A DNA stretch of 64,000 nt from PFJX01 sp964393825. Lineage in GTDB: Bacteria; Pseudomonadota; Gammaproteobacteria; Burkholderiales; Thiobacillaceae. Where the stretch lies: assembly GCA_964393825.1 (NCBI GenBank), contig CAYMUY010000004.1, positions 1-64,000 of the forward strand, written 5' to 3'. Below are positions 40,939 through 48,719 of the stretch, piece by piece. Every line of letters starts with the position of its first letter. Position 1 is the first letter of the stretch. The position numbers were made by a program, and so were the translations under genes. The notes below the pieces were generated by a model. That model saw only the letters and a program-made list of their open reading frames with translations. It had not been told where the DNA came from and ran no database searches.

Positions 40939-42351
40939 ATGGACGAATTCTGGAGTCATTGCCTCGCCCATTTCGAGCGAACCTTGAACACACAACAGCT
41001 CAACACCTGGATCAGGCCACTCACGGCGGAAACGGTCGAAGGTCTGGTCACGGTGAGCGCACCCAATGGCTTCGTGGCGCAGTGGGTGCGCGACAAGTTC
41101 CTGCCTGAGATCGAGGAACTGGCGCGCGGATTCTTTCCCGCCTCGACCCACGTTGTCCTGAAAATCAGTGGTGGCCGCACAACTCGACAGCAGGAGAGCA
41201 GCAACCCGAAACAGGGCCGGGAAGAACCCGCCCAGATCATCCCCGTCAAGAACCCGCCCATCCCTGACTCGCCGCTGCCGGCGGTGGCGAAAAAAACCAC
41301 CGTCAAGACCGAAAAAGTCGTCGTACCCGACGAGAGCCGCATCAACCCCCTGTTCAGTTTCGACACCTTCGTGCCCGGCAAGGCCAACGACCTCGCCCGC
41401 GCCGCCGCCCTGCAGGTGGCCGACAATCCCGGTTCCGGCTACAACCCCCTGTTCGTATACGGCGGCGTCGGCCTTGGCAAGACCCACCTGATGCACGCCA
41501 TAGGCAACCGCATGCTGCAAAGCAATGCCAAGGCCAGGCTGAAATACATACACGCTGATCGCTATGTCTCGGACATGGTGCGCGCGGTGCGCTCCAACTC
41601 CTACGACGACTTCAAGCGCCGCTACGACTCGCTTGATCTGCTGATGATCGACGACATCCAGTTCTTCGCCGGCAAGGAAGGCACCCAGGAACAGTTTTTC
41701 TATACCTTCAACACCCTGATCGAGGACCACAAGCAGGTCATCATCACCAGCGATACCTTCCCGAAGGACATGGAGGGCATCGAGGAACGCCTCAAGTCCC
41801 GCTTCAGCTGGGGCCTCACCGTTATGCTGGAACCGCCCGAGCTGGAAATGCGCGTCGCCATCCTGCTCGACAAGGCCCGCCTGGAAAAAGCCAACCTCGA
41901 CGAAGGCACCGCCTTCTTCATCGCCAAGCAGGTGCGCTCCAACGTGCGTGAACTGGAAGGCGCCCTGAAGCGGGTGATCGCCTTCGCCCGCTTCAACAAA
42001 TTGCCGATATCCGTGGAACTGGCCAAGGAAGCGTTGAAGGACCTGCTCGCCGTGCAAAACCGGCAGATATCGATCGAAAACATCCAGAAGACCGTGGCCG
42101 ACTATTTCAAGATCAAGGTCGCCGACATGTACTCGAAGAAGCGCACGCGCAACCTGGCACGGCCGCGTCAGATGGCCATGTATCTGGCGCGTGAACTGAC
42201 CGACCTGTCCTATCCGGAGATCGGCCAGGCTTTCGGTGGTCGCGATCACACCACCGTGCTGCACGCCTGCGGCAAGATCGAGGAGCTCAAGGCCGCGGAT
42301 CAGAACCTGCGCCGCGATTACAACCTGCTGATCCAGGTATTGACCGGATGA
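40939..42351 (+). CDS. dnaA: Chromosomal replication initiator DnaA
   Basis: A 470-residue AAA+ initiator. Domain I (1-80, 'FWSHCLAHFERTLNTQQLNTWI') binds DnaB and helicase-loading partners, a Pro/Lys-rich linker follows, domain III carries Walker A 'GGVGLGKTHL' at residues 175-184 and Walker B 'LDLLMIDDIQFFAGKE', and domain IV has the DnaA signature 'RPRQMAMYLARELTDLSYPEIGQAFGGRDHTTVLHA'. It is the rightward start of the dnaA-dnaN-gyrB cluster. Confidence 0.98.
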   Translation: MDEFWSHCLAHFERTLNTQQLNTWIRPLTAETVEGLVTVSAPNGFVAQWVRDKFLPEIEELARGFFPASTHVVLKISGGRTTRQQESSNPKQGREEPAQIIPVKNPPIPDSPLPAVAKKTTVKTEKVVVPDESRINPLFSFDTFVPGKANDLARAAALQVADNPGSGYNPLFVYGGVGLGKTHLMHAIGNRMLQSNAKARLKYIHADRYVSDMVRAVRSNSYDDFKRRYDSLDLLMIDDIQFFAGKEGTQEQFFYTFNTLIEDHKQVIITSDTFPKDMEGIEERLKSRFSWGLTVMLEPPELEMRVAILLDKARLEKANLDEGTAFFIAKQVRSNVRELEGALKRVIAFARFNKLPISVELAKEALKDLLAVQNRQISIENIQKTVADYFKIKVADMYSKKRTRNLARPRQMAMYLARELTDLSYPEIGQAFGGRDHTTVLHACGKIEELKAADQNLRRDYNLLIQVLTG

Positions 42352-42579
42352 CCCAATCCGCCGCGAAATGCCTGTGCACAACTGCTGTAACGACTGTGCA
42401 TGGATTGTTCATAAGCACTTGTCATGCTCCACGTGAAAAACTTATCCACAATCCGTACCCAATGCGCGCACAGACTTGCGCACGGATTTTTCAACAGCTT
42501 AAGCCGATGATTTTGATAAACTTTCATGGCTTATCCAGTGCTTGACCCCTCACCTATCATCACTATCAGGAAGATTTAA
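42352..42579. other. Candidate origin of replication (dnaA-dnaN intergenic)
   Basis: This 228-base gap holds one perfect DnaA box TTATCCACA (42442-42450), several weaker boxes (for example TGTGCACAA 42373-42381 and TTATCCAGT 42531-42539), a degenerate parS-like sequence at 42425-42440, and an AT-rich stretch around 42485-42530 that could unwind. Together with gene direction (leftward before dnaA, rightward after) this favours oriC here. The rpmH-dnaA gap shows no comparable boxes. Confidence 0.65.
42425..42440. other. Degenerate parS-like sequence beside the DnaA box
   Basis: TGCTCCACGTGAAAAA matches parS at 13 of 16 positions with an intact CACGTG core. It lies immediately before the perfect DnaA box. 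ParB binding is doubtful without the outer half-site bases. Confidence 0.35.
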
Positions 42580-43689
42580 ATGCTTGTACTGAAGACACCC
42601 AAGGATGCCTTGCTCAAGCCCCTGCAAGCCGTGGCGGGCGTGGTGGAACGCAAGCACACCCTGCCTATCCTCTCCAACGTGCTGGTGGAAGTGATGGGTG
42701 GCCGTGCCACCTTCGTCGCAACCGATCTCGAGTTGCAGATCAGTACGTCGGCCGAGGAGGAAGGCGCCTCCGATGCTTCGTTCACGGTATCCGCGCGCAA
42801 GATGCTGGACATCTGCCGCTCGCTTCCGGACACCGATCCGATCTCGCTGGAACTCTCGGGTGAGCAGCAGCTCAAGATTCAGTCAGGCAAGAGCCGGTTC
42901 AATCTGCAAACCCTGCCAGCGCGGGATTTCCCCCGGTTGCAGATACCCGAAGGCGAAGGGCTTGCATTCAGTCTGCCGCAAGGCCTGGTCAAGCGTCTCC
43001 TGGCAAGCGTGCAATACGCCATGGCGGTGCAGGACATACGCTATTACCTCAACGGCATGTTACTGTCCGTCCAGGGCAGCCGGCTGACGGTGGCAGCCAC
43101 CGATGGCCATCGACTTGCGGTTGATGCCACCGAGTTGCAGGAAGCCGCCATCGAGGGTGTCGAGGTCATTCTGCCGCGCAAGACCGTGATGGAACTTGGC
43201 AAGCTGCTCGGCGACGACGAGGAACCGCTGCAGATCCAGATCAACCAGAGCCAGGTGGTGTTCCGCAGGCCGAGCTTCGAATTGCGCAGCAAGGTGGTTG
43301 ATGGCAAGTTTCCCGACTGGCAGCGGGTCATACCGGTTGGCCACGACAAGGTGTTCGTCATTGCGCGTCAGCGTCTGTCGCAATCTCTGACCCGCGCGGC
43401 CATTCTCACCAATGACAAATACCGTGGCGCCCGCCTGGCGCTGACCGCAGGCAGCCTGCGCATCGCCTGCAGCAACAACGAACAGGAAGAAGCGCAGGAA
43501 GAACTCGATATCGACTATGACGGCGAGCCGCTGGATATCGGTTTCAATGTCCAGTACCTGCAGGACGCATTCAACAACCTCCCCAGCGACAGCGTGCAGT
43601 GCTCTTTCGGGGATGCCAGCAGCTCCATGCTGATCACGATTCCAGGAGACGAGAACTTCCGTTACGTGGTCATGCCCATGCGTATCTGA
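42580..43689 (+). CDS. dnaN: DNA polymerase III beta sliding clamp
   Basis: A 369-residue ring-forming clamp that tethers the replicative polymerase. Three repeated clamp domains are seen, with 'RKHTLPILSNVLVEV', 'ALPARDFPRL'-like 'LPARDFPRLQIPEGEG', 'VAATDGHRLAVDATEL' and the C-terminal client-binding end 'ENFRYVVMPMRI'. Normal length. gyrB follows after 87 bases carrying a repeat. Confidence 0.98.
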   Translation: MLVLKTPKDALLKPLQAVAGVVERKHTLPILSNVLVEVMGGRATFVATDLELQISTSAEEEGASDASFTVSARKMLDICRSLPDTDPISLELSGEQQLKIQSGKSRFNLQTLPARDFPRLQIPEGEGLAFSLPQGLVKRLLASVQYAMAVQDIRYYLNGMLLSVQGSRLTVAATDGHRLAVDATELQEAAIEGVEVILPRKTVMELGKLLGDDEEPLQIQINQSQVVFRRPSFELRSKVVDGKFPDWQRVIPVGHDKVFVIARQRLSQSLTRAAILTNDKYRGARLALTAGSLRIACSNNEQEEAQEELDIDYDGEPLDIGFNVQYLQDAFNNLPSDSVQCSFGDASSSMLITIPGDENFRYVVMPMRI

Positions 43690-43701
43690 ACTCAAGCGAT
43701 C

Positions 43702-43752
43702 AGTCAGCGGTAGGCAGTCGGCGGAGTCGGCTGACTACTGTCGACTGCCTAC
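43702..43752. repeat. Imperfect inverted repeat between dnaN and gyrB
   Basis: GTAGGCAGTCG (43710-43720) and CGACTGCCTAC (43742-43752) form a perfect 11-bp stem; AGTCAGC (43702-43708) and GCTGACT (43730-43736) give a competing pairing. It may be a dispersed intergenic repeat; a similar 'GCAGTCGGCAG' stretch occurs between fis and purH near 12673. Confidence 0.5.
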
Positions 43753-43768
43753 TGCAATCTGAAGAAAA

Positions 43769-43784
43769 GGTTTCACGTGGAACA
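43769..43784. other. parS-like site overlapping the gyrB start codon
   Basis: GGTTTCACGTGGAACA matches parS at 14 of 16 positions and contains the GTG start codon of gyrB (43777) and the bases after its AAGG ribosome binding site. If ParB binds here it could affect gyrB expression. Confidence 0.5.
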
Positions 43785-46263
43785 TCCCAGCGGTAACGGC
43801 GGCTACGACGAAGACAGCATTCAGCAACTCGAAGGCCTGGAGGCGGTACGCAAGCGTCCCGGCATGTATATCGGCGACACCTCGGACGGCTCCGGCCTCC
43901 ATCACATGGTTTTCGAGGTGCTGGACAACGCCATCGACGAGGCGCTGGCCGGTTACTGCGACGACATCAAGGTCATCATCCATCCGGACAACTCCATCTC
44001 CGTTTCCGACAACGGCCGCGGCATCCCGGTCGGCGTCAAGATGGACGACAAGCACGAACCCAAGCGCTCGGCCGCCGAGATCGTCATGGTGGTGCTGCAT
44101 GCCGGCGGCAAGTTCAACCAGAACAGCTACAAGGTCTCCGGCGGACTTCATGGCGTCGGGGTCTCCTGCGTCAATGCCCTGTCGAAATGGCTGCGCCTGA
44201 CCATCCACCGCGACGGCAAGAAACACTTCATGGAATTTCATCGAGGGGTACCGGTGAACCGCGTCATCGAGGTGCACGACGGCGTCGAGGTCTCCCCATT
44301 GAAAGTGATCGGCGAGAGCGTCCGCCGCGGTACCGAAATCCATTTCTCGGCCGATGAGGAAATCTTCGGCCAGGTCGTCGACTTTCACTATGACGTGCTC
44401 TCCAAGCGCATCCGCGAACTGTCCTTCCTCAACAACGGCGTCAAGATCGAGTTGATCGACGAGCGCGACGGCCGCCACGAGAACTTTGCCTTCTCGGGCG
44501 GGGTCAAGGGTTTCGTCGAGTACATCAACCGCGCCAAGACCGTGCTGCACCCCAGTGTGTTCCATGCCAGTGGCGAATCGAAGGTCGGAGACAGCGGCGT
44601 CGTTATCAGCAGCGAAGTGGCGATGCAGTGGAACAGCGGCTACCAGGAACAGGTGCTCTGCTTTACCAACAACATCCCGCAGTCCGATGGCGGCACCCAC
44701 CTGACCGGCCTGCGCGCCGCGATGACCCGGGTGATGAACAAGTACATCGAGGAACACGAGATCGCCAAGAAGGCCAAGGTGGAAATCACCGGCGACGACA
44801 TGCGCGAGGGCCTCGCCTGTGTCCTGTCGGTGAAGATGCCGGATCCCAAGTTCTCCTCGCAGACCAAGATGAAACTGGTCTCCTCGGAAGCGCGTCCGGC
44901 GGTGGAAGAAACCGTCTCGCAGAAGCTTTCCGAATTCCTGCTGGAACGCCCGGCAGACGCCAAGCTCATCTGCGCCAAGATCGTGGAAGCGGCGCGTGCC
45001 CGGGAAGCGGCGCGCAAGGCCAGGGACATGACCCGACGCAAGGGGGTGCTGGATTCCGCCGGCCTGCCGGGCAAGCTGGCGGACTGCCAGGAGAAGGATC
45101 CCGCCCTGTGCGAACTCTATCTGGTCGAGGGTGATTCCGCGGGCGGCTCCGCCAAGCAGGGCCGCGACCGCAAATTCCAGGCCATCCTTCCCTTGAAGGG
45201 CAAGATCCTCAACGTTGAGAAGGCCCGCTTCGACAAGATGCTGTCCTCGCAGGAAGTGGTCACACTCATCACCGCCCTCGGCACCGGCATCGGCAGCGGC
45301 CTCGGCAAGGACGACTATAACCCGGCCAATCTTCGTTACCACCGCATCATCATCATGACCGACGCGGACGTGGACGGCTCGCACATCCGCACCCTGTTGC
45401 TCACCTTCTTCTACCGGCAGATGCCGGAACTGGTCGAACGCGGCCACATCTACATCGCGCAGCCGCCGCTGTACAAGGTCAAGCAGGGCAAGCGGGAGAC
45501 CTACCTGAAGGACGACTACGAATTCAAGCAGTACCTGCTGCGGGAAGCCCTCAACGGCGCCGAACTGATCCCTTCACCCGGGGCGGAAGCCCTCGGCAAG
45601 GAAAGCTTCGAGCGCATTGCCCGCGAATTCCTGCTGGCCGAAGCCATGATCGAGCGCCTGTCACGTCGCATGGACGAGGACGTGCTCTACAGCCTGCTGA
45701 AAATCCCCACCATCAGCCTCAACACCGAGGAAGAGGCCGTCGCCGCGGCGCAACTGCTGACCAGCGAATTGAGCAAGCTGAGCGCGGTCAAGATCAGGCC
45801 GATGCGCTATGAGGAGGACCTCGGCTGGCGCCTGGAGATCATCCGCAGCCGCCATGGCATCGGCCACACCAGCTACCTCGACTACAACTTCATCGAAGGC
45901 GGCGACTACGACCAGTTGCGACGCACCTCGGAGATCCTCAACAACCTCCTGCAGCCTGGCGCCGAAATTCGTCGCGGCGAATCCCGCGCCCCGGCCTACG
46001 ATTTCCGCCAGGCGCTCGACTGGCTGCTGGGCGAGGTCAAGAAGAACATCGGCGTGCAGCGCTACAAAGGACTGGGCGAGATGAACCCGGAACAACTCTG
46101 GGAAACCACCATGGACCCGAAGGTGCGTCGCCTGCTGCGCGTCCAGATCGAGGATGCCATTGCCGCCGACGGCATCTTTACCACCCTGATGGGCGAGGAA
46201 GTGGAACCGCGCCGGCAGTTCATCGAAACCAATGCGCTTGGGGTGCGTAACCTGGACGTGTGA
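43777..46263 (+). CDS. gyrB: DNA gyrase subunit B
   Basis: An 828-residue ATPase subunit of gyrase. GHKL ATP-binding motifs ('VLDNAIDEALAGYCD', 'NGRGIPV', 'GLHGVGVSCVNALS'), transducer, and TOPRIM with 'LVEGDSAGGSAKQGRDR' near residue 448 and the metal-binding 'MTDADVDGSHIRTLLLTFFYR' near 527; then the inserted domain typical of Gram-negative GyrB and the tail 'RRQFIETNALGVRNLDV'. The start is GTG 43777 with AAGG upstream. Confidence 0.98.
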   Translation: MEHPSGNGGYDEDSIQQLEGLEAVRKRPGMYIGDTSDGSGLHHMVFEVLDNAIDEALAGYCDDIKVIIHPDNSISVSDNGRGIPVGVKMDDKHEPKRSAAEIVMVVLHAGGKFNQNSYKVSGGLHGVGVSCVNALSKWLRLTIHRDGKKHFMEFHRGVPVNRVIEVHDGVEVSPLKVIGESVRRGTEIHFSADEEIFGQVVDFHYDVLSKRIRELSFLNNGVKIELIDERDGRHENFAFSGGVKGFVEYINRAKTVLHPSVFHASGESKVGDSGVVISSEVAMQWNSGYQEQVLCFTNNIPQSDGGTHLTGLRAAMTRVMNKYIEEHEIAKKAKVEITGDDMREGLACVLSVKMPDPKFSSQTKMKLVSSEARPAVEETVSQKLSEFLLERPADAKLICAKIVEAARAREAARKARDMTRRKGVLDSAGLPGKLADCQEKDPALCELYLVEGDSAGGSAKQGRDRKFQAILPLKGKILNVEKARFDKMLSSQEVVTLITALGTGIGSGLGKDDYNPANLRYHRIIIMTDADVDGSHIRTLLLTFFYRQMPELVERGHIYIAQPPLYKVKQGKRETYLKDDYEFKQYLLREALNGAELIPSPGAEALGKESFERIAREFLLAEAMIERLSRRMDEDVLYSLLKIPTISLNTEEEAVAAAQLLTSELSKLSAVKIRPMRYEEDLGWRLEIIRSRHGIGHTSYLDYNFIEGGDYDQLRRTSEILNNLLQPGAEIRRGESRAPAYDFRQALDWLLGEVKKNIGVQRYKGLGEMNPEQLWETTMDPKVRRLLRVQIEDAIAADGIFTTLMGEEVEPRRQFIETNALGVRNLDV

Positions 46264-46269
46264 TTCCGG

Positions 46270-46959
46270 ATGCCTGCCCGAATCATCCTGATCACCGGTG
46301 TCAGCCGCGGTCTTGGCCGCGCGTTGACCTCCGAATTCATCGCCCGGGGCCACCGGGTCGTCGGTTGCGGTCGCACGCATGAGGCCATCGCTGAACTGAA
46401 GCGGGAGCATGGCCTCGGCCATCGCTTTGACGTGGTCGATGTCAGCGATGACGCCGCTGTTGCCGAGTGGGCGGCCTCGGTCCTGGCGCAGGTGGGCCCG
46501 CCCGACCTGCTGCTCAACAACGCCGCCGTGATCAACACGCTGGCGCCGCTGTGGCAGGTTCCCGCAGCGGCGTTTGACGCGCTCATCGACATCAACATCA
46601 AGGGCGTGGCCAACGTCATCCGCCATTTCGTGCCGGCGATGGTCGCGCGGCGGCATGGCGTGATTGTCAACTTCAGCTCGGGCTGGGGGCGTGGCACCGA
46701 CCGGGAAGTGGCCCCCTATTGCGCCAGCAAGTGGGCCATGGAAGGGCTGACCAAGGCCCTGGCTCAGGAACTTCCGGCCGGCATGGCCGCGATCCCGTTG
46801 TCGCCCGGCATCATCGATACCGACATGCTGCGCGCCTGCTTCGGTAGCGATGCCGGCCAGTTTCCCAATGCGCAGGCGTGGGCACAGACCACCGCGCCCT
46901 ATCTGCTGGCGCTCGGCGCCGCTGACAACGGTCTCTCCCTGACCGTCGGCGACCGCTGA
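46270..46959 (+). CDS. Short-chain dehydrogenase/reductase
   Basis: A 229-residue SDR with the cofactor motif 'LITGVSRGLGRAL' (TGxxxGxG), 'DLLLNNAAV', the catalytic Ser in 'IVNFSSGWGRG' and Tyr-x-x-x-Lys in 'APYCASKWAMEGL', then 'LSPGIIDTDML'. The Arg at the end of the first motif and in 'CGRTHE' favours NADP. Substrate unknown. It follows gyrB by six bases and precedes a histidine phosphatase by five, so it may be in the gyrB transcript. Confidence 0.88.
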   Translation: MPARIILITGVSRGLGRALTSEFIARGHRVVGCGRTHEAIAELKREHGLGHRFDVVDVSDDAAVAEWAASVLAQVGPPDLLLNNAAVINTLAPLWQVPAAAFDALIDINIKGVANVIRHFVPAMVARRHGVIVNFSSGWGRGTDREVAPYCASKWAMEGLTKALAQELPAGMAAIPLSPGIIDTDMLRACFGSDAGQFPNAQAWAQTTAPYLLALGAADNGLSLTVGDR

Positions 46960-46964
46960 GCGGG

Positions 46965-47495
46965 ATGCAGGTCTATTTTGTTCGCCATGGCGAAAGCGAG
47001 GCCAATGTAGCCGGCTTCGTCAACGACGATCCGGCACGCCTGGTCAGACTGACCGCCAGGGGCCGGGCCCAGGCGGCCAGCGCCGCGCAGGCCTTGAGCG
47101 GCATTCCATTCACCCATGCCTACGCCTCCGCATTTCCCCGCGCCCGTGAGACCGCCGCGATCATCCTGGCCGGCCGCGATCTGCCGATGCGGATGGATGC
47201 CCGTATCAATGAGCGTCGCTCCGGCCTCGACGGCCAGCCGGTGCAGGTCTTCAACGACCTGGTGCGACCCGACCCGGTTCGGATCAAGCCGCGGGATGGC
47301 GAATCGTTTCTCGAACAGATGCAGCGGTTGCGGGACTTTCTCGATGAACTCGCGCGATGCCACCCGCAGGATGTGGTGCTGGCGGTCTCGCACGAAAACC
47401 CGATCCTGGCCGCGGCCGCCGTCACCGGACGGGATGTGGAAGCCGCCGCGCGCGGCGGGATCGGCAACTGCGAATGGCTTGTCGTGGAGATCTGA
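46965..47495 (+). CDS. Histidine phosphatase family protein
   Basis: A 176-residue branch-1 histidine phosphatase (phosphoglycerate-mutase-like). The catalytic motif is 'VYFVRHGESEANV' with the nucleophile His, a second Arg/Glu region 'ASAFPRARETAAIIL', 'INERRSGLDG' with the proton-donor Glu, and a C-terminal His in 'VLAVSHENPI'. The family covers phosphatases for sugar phosphates, cobalamin or other substrates; none can be chosen here. It overlaps no neighbour but lies tight after the SDR. Confidence 0.85.
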   Translation: MQVYFVRHGESEANVAGFVNDDPARLVRLTARGRAQAASAAQALSGIPFTHAYASAFPRARETAAIILAGRDLPMRMDARINERRSGLDGQPVQVFNDLVRPDPVRIKPRDGESFLEQMQRLRDFLDELARCHPQDVVLAVSHENPILAAAAVTGRDVEAAARGGIGNCEWLVVEI

Positions 47496-47504
47496 AGTCA
47501 GTCC

Positions 47505-47765
47505 CTACTTGCGCCATAGCTGGCGTATTTTCAGGATCAGCACCATGCCGGCGAGGACCAGCGTGACGCTGTTGGCGAGGATGATGGGCAGGCTGTCGAG
47601 GGCGATGCCATAAGCCAGCCACAAGGCCACGCCAAGGCTGAACAGGCTGTACATCCATAGCGAGATGCCCGAGAGGTCGCGGCTGGCCCAGGATTTCAAT
47701 GCCTGCGGCACGAAGGCGGCGGTGGTCAGGAAGGCGGCGCCGTAGCCAAGCAGGTCGGGCGGCAT
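47505..47765 (-). CDS. SemiSWEET-type small sugar transporter
   Basis: An 86-residue protein with three membrane helices and the PQ-loop pattern 'TTAAFVPQALKSWASRDLSGISLWMYSLFSLGVALWLAYG'. Bacterial SemiSWEETs act as dimers that move sugars across the inner membrane. It lies four bases after the MscS-type gene on the same strand and convergent with the phosphatase. Confidence 0.85.
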   Translation of the reverse strand: MPPDLLGYGAAFLTTAAFVPQALKSWASRDLSGISLWMYSLFSLGVALWLAYGIALDSLPIILANSVTLVLAGMVLILKIRQLWRK

Positions 47766-47768
47766 GAT

Positions 47769-48593
47769 TCAGCCCTGCCCGAGCAGGCGAACCTCGCGCT
47801 GCGGGAAGGGGATGTGGACACCGTGGGAACGGAAAGCCTCCAGCACCGCCCGGTTGATCGCGCTGGGCGCGGTCGGGAATGCTTCGGTGGGCACCCAGGG
47901 CCGGATCGCGATGTTCACCGAGGAGTCCGCCAGGGTGGCCACCTGCACCAGGGGGGCGGGATCGCGCAGCACGGCGGGGTTGCTGGCGAGGATGGCATCG
48001 ATGAGGGCCAGGGCGGCATTCAGGTCGCTGTCATAGGCGATGCCCACAACGACGTCGAGCTGCCGGATCTGCCCGTAGTTGTGCATGATTTCGCCGACGA
48101 TCTTGCGGTTCGGGATGACGACGCGCGAGCGGTCGTAGTGCACCAGGATGGTCTGGAACAGGCTGATGGATTCCACCTGGCCTTCCTCGCCGGCGAGGGA
48201 GACGTATTCGCCCACCCGGAATGGCCGGGTGAAGATGATGGTCAGGCCGGCGGCCAGATTGGAGAGCACACCCTGCATGGCCAGGGCCAGGCCAGCGCCC
48301 GCCACCCCGAGGCCGGCCACCAGGGGCAGCAGTTCCACGCCCAGGTTCTGCAAGGCCATCACCGCGAACAGACCGAGGACCAGGACGCGGACGAGCTTCA
48401 CCAGCAGGCTGCGCACGGTGATGTCCAGATCGAGTTTGACCAGGACGCCTTCGATCAGGGTGCCGACCCAGCGTCCGAGGAAGTGGCCGGCGAGGATGAT
48501 CAGCGCGGCGACCAGCACCTTGGGCCCGAATTTGAGGCCCAGGTCGATGGCGGTGCTCTGTACCTGATCCAGCGCTGCGAGCTGGTTGTTCAT
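47769..48593 (-). CDS. Small-conductance mechanosensitive channel family protein
   Basis: A 274-residue MscS homologue of E. coli MscS size. Two membrane helices precede the pore-lining TM3 'LVAGLGVAGAGLALAMQGVLSNLAAGLTIIFTRPF' with its alternating Gly/Ala, followed by the beta-domain 'FRVGEYVSLAGEEGQVESISLFQTILVHYDRSRVVIPNRKIVGEIMHNYG' and an alpha/beta C-terminus. GGAG precedes ATG 48593 at proper spacing, better than the upstream frame. It is in an operon with the SemiSWEET gene. Confidence 0.9.
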   Translation of the reverse strand: MNNQLAALDQVQSTAIDLGLKFGPKVLVAALIILAGHFLGRWVGTLIEGVLVKLDLDITVRSLLVKLVRVLVLGLFAVMALQNLGVELLPLVAGLGVAGAGLALAMQGVLSNLAAGLTIIFTRPFRVGEYVSLAGEEGQVESISLFQTILVHYDRSRVVIPNRKIVGEIMHNYGQIRQLDVVVGIAYDSDLNAALALIDAILASNPAVLRDPAPLVQVATLADSSVNIAIRPWVPTEAFPTAPSAINRAVLEAFRSHGVHIPFPQREVRLLGQG

Positions 48594-48719
48594 GATGGTC
48601 TCCGGTGGATCGATTGCCATGGATTCTATGTCCCGGCGGGCGGGTCAGGTCGCACAGGGTAGAATTCATGGTCTGCCGTGCCATTCGAAGGCGATGATCC
48701 GTTCCGACGCTGTACCCTC

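Noticed and set aside
43735..45447. A 570-codon minus-strand frame
   Set aside because: It is a shadow of gyrB.
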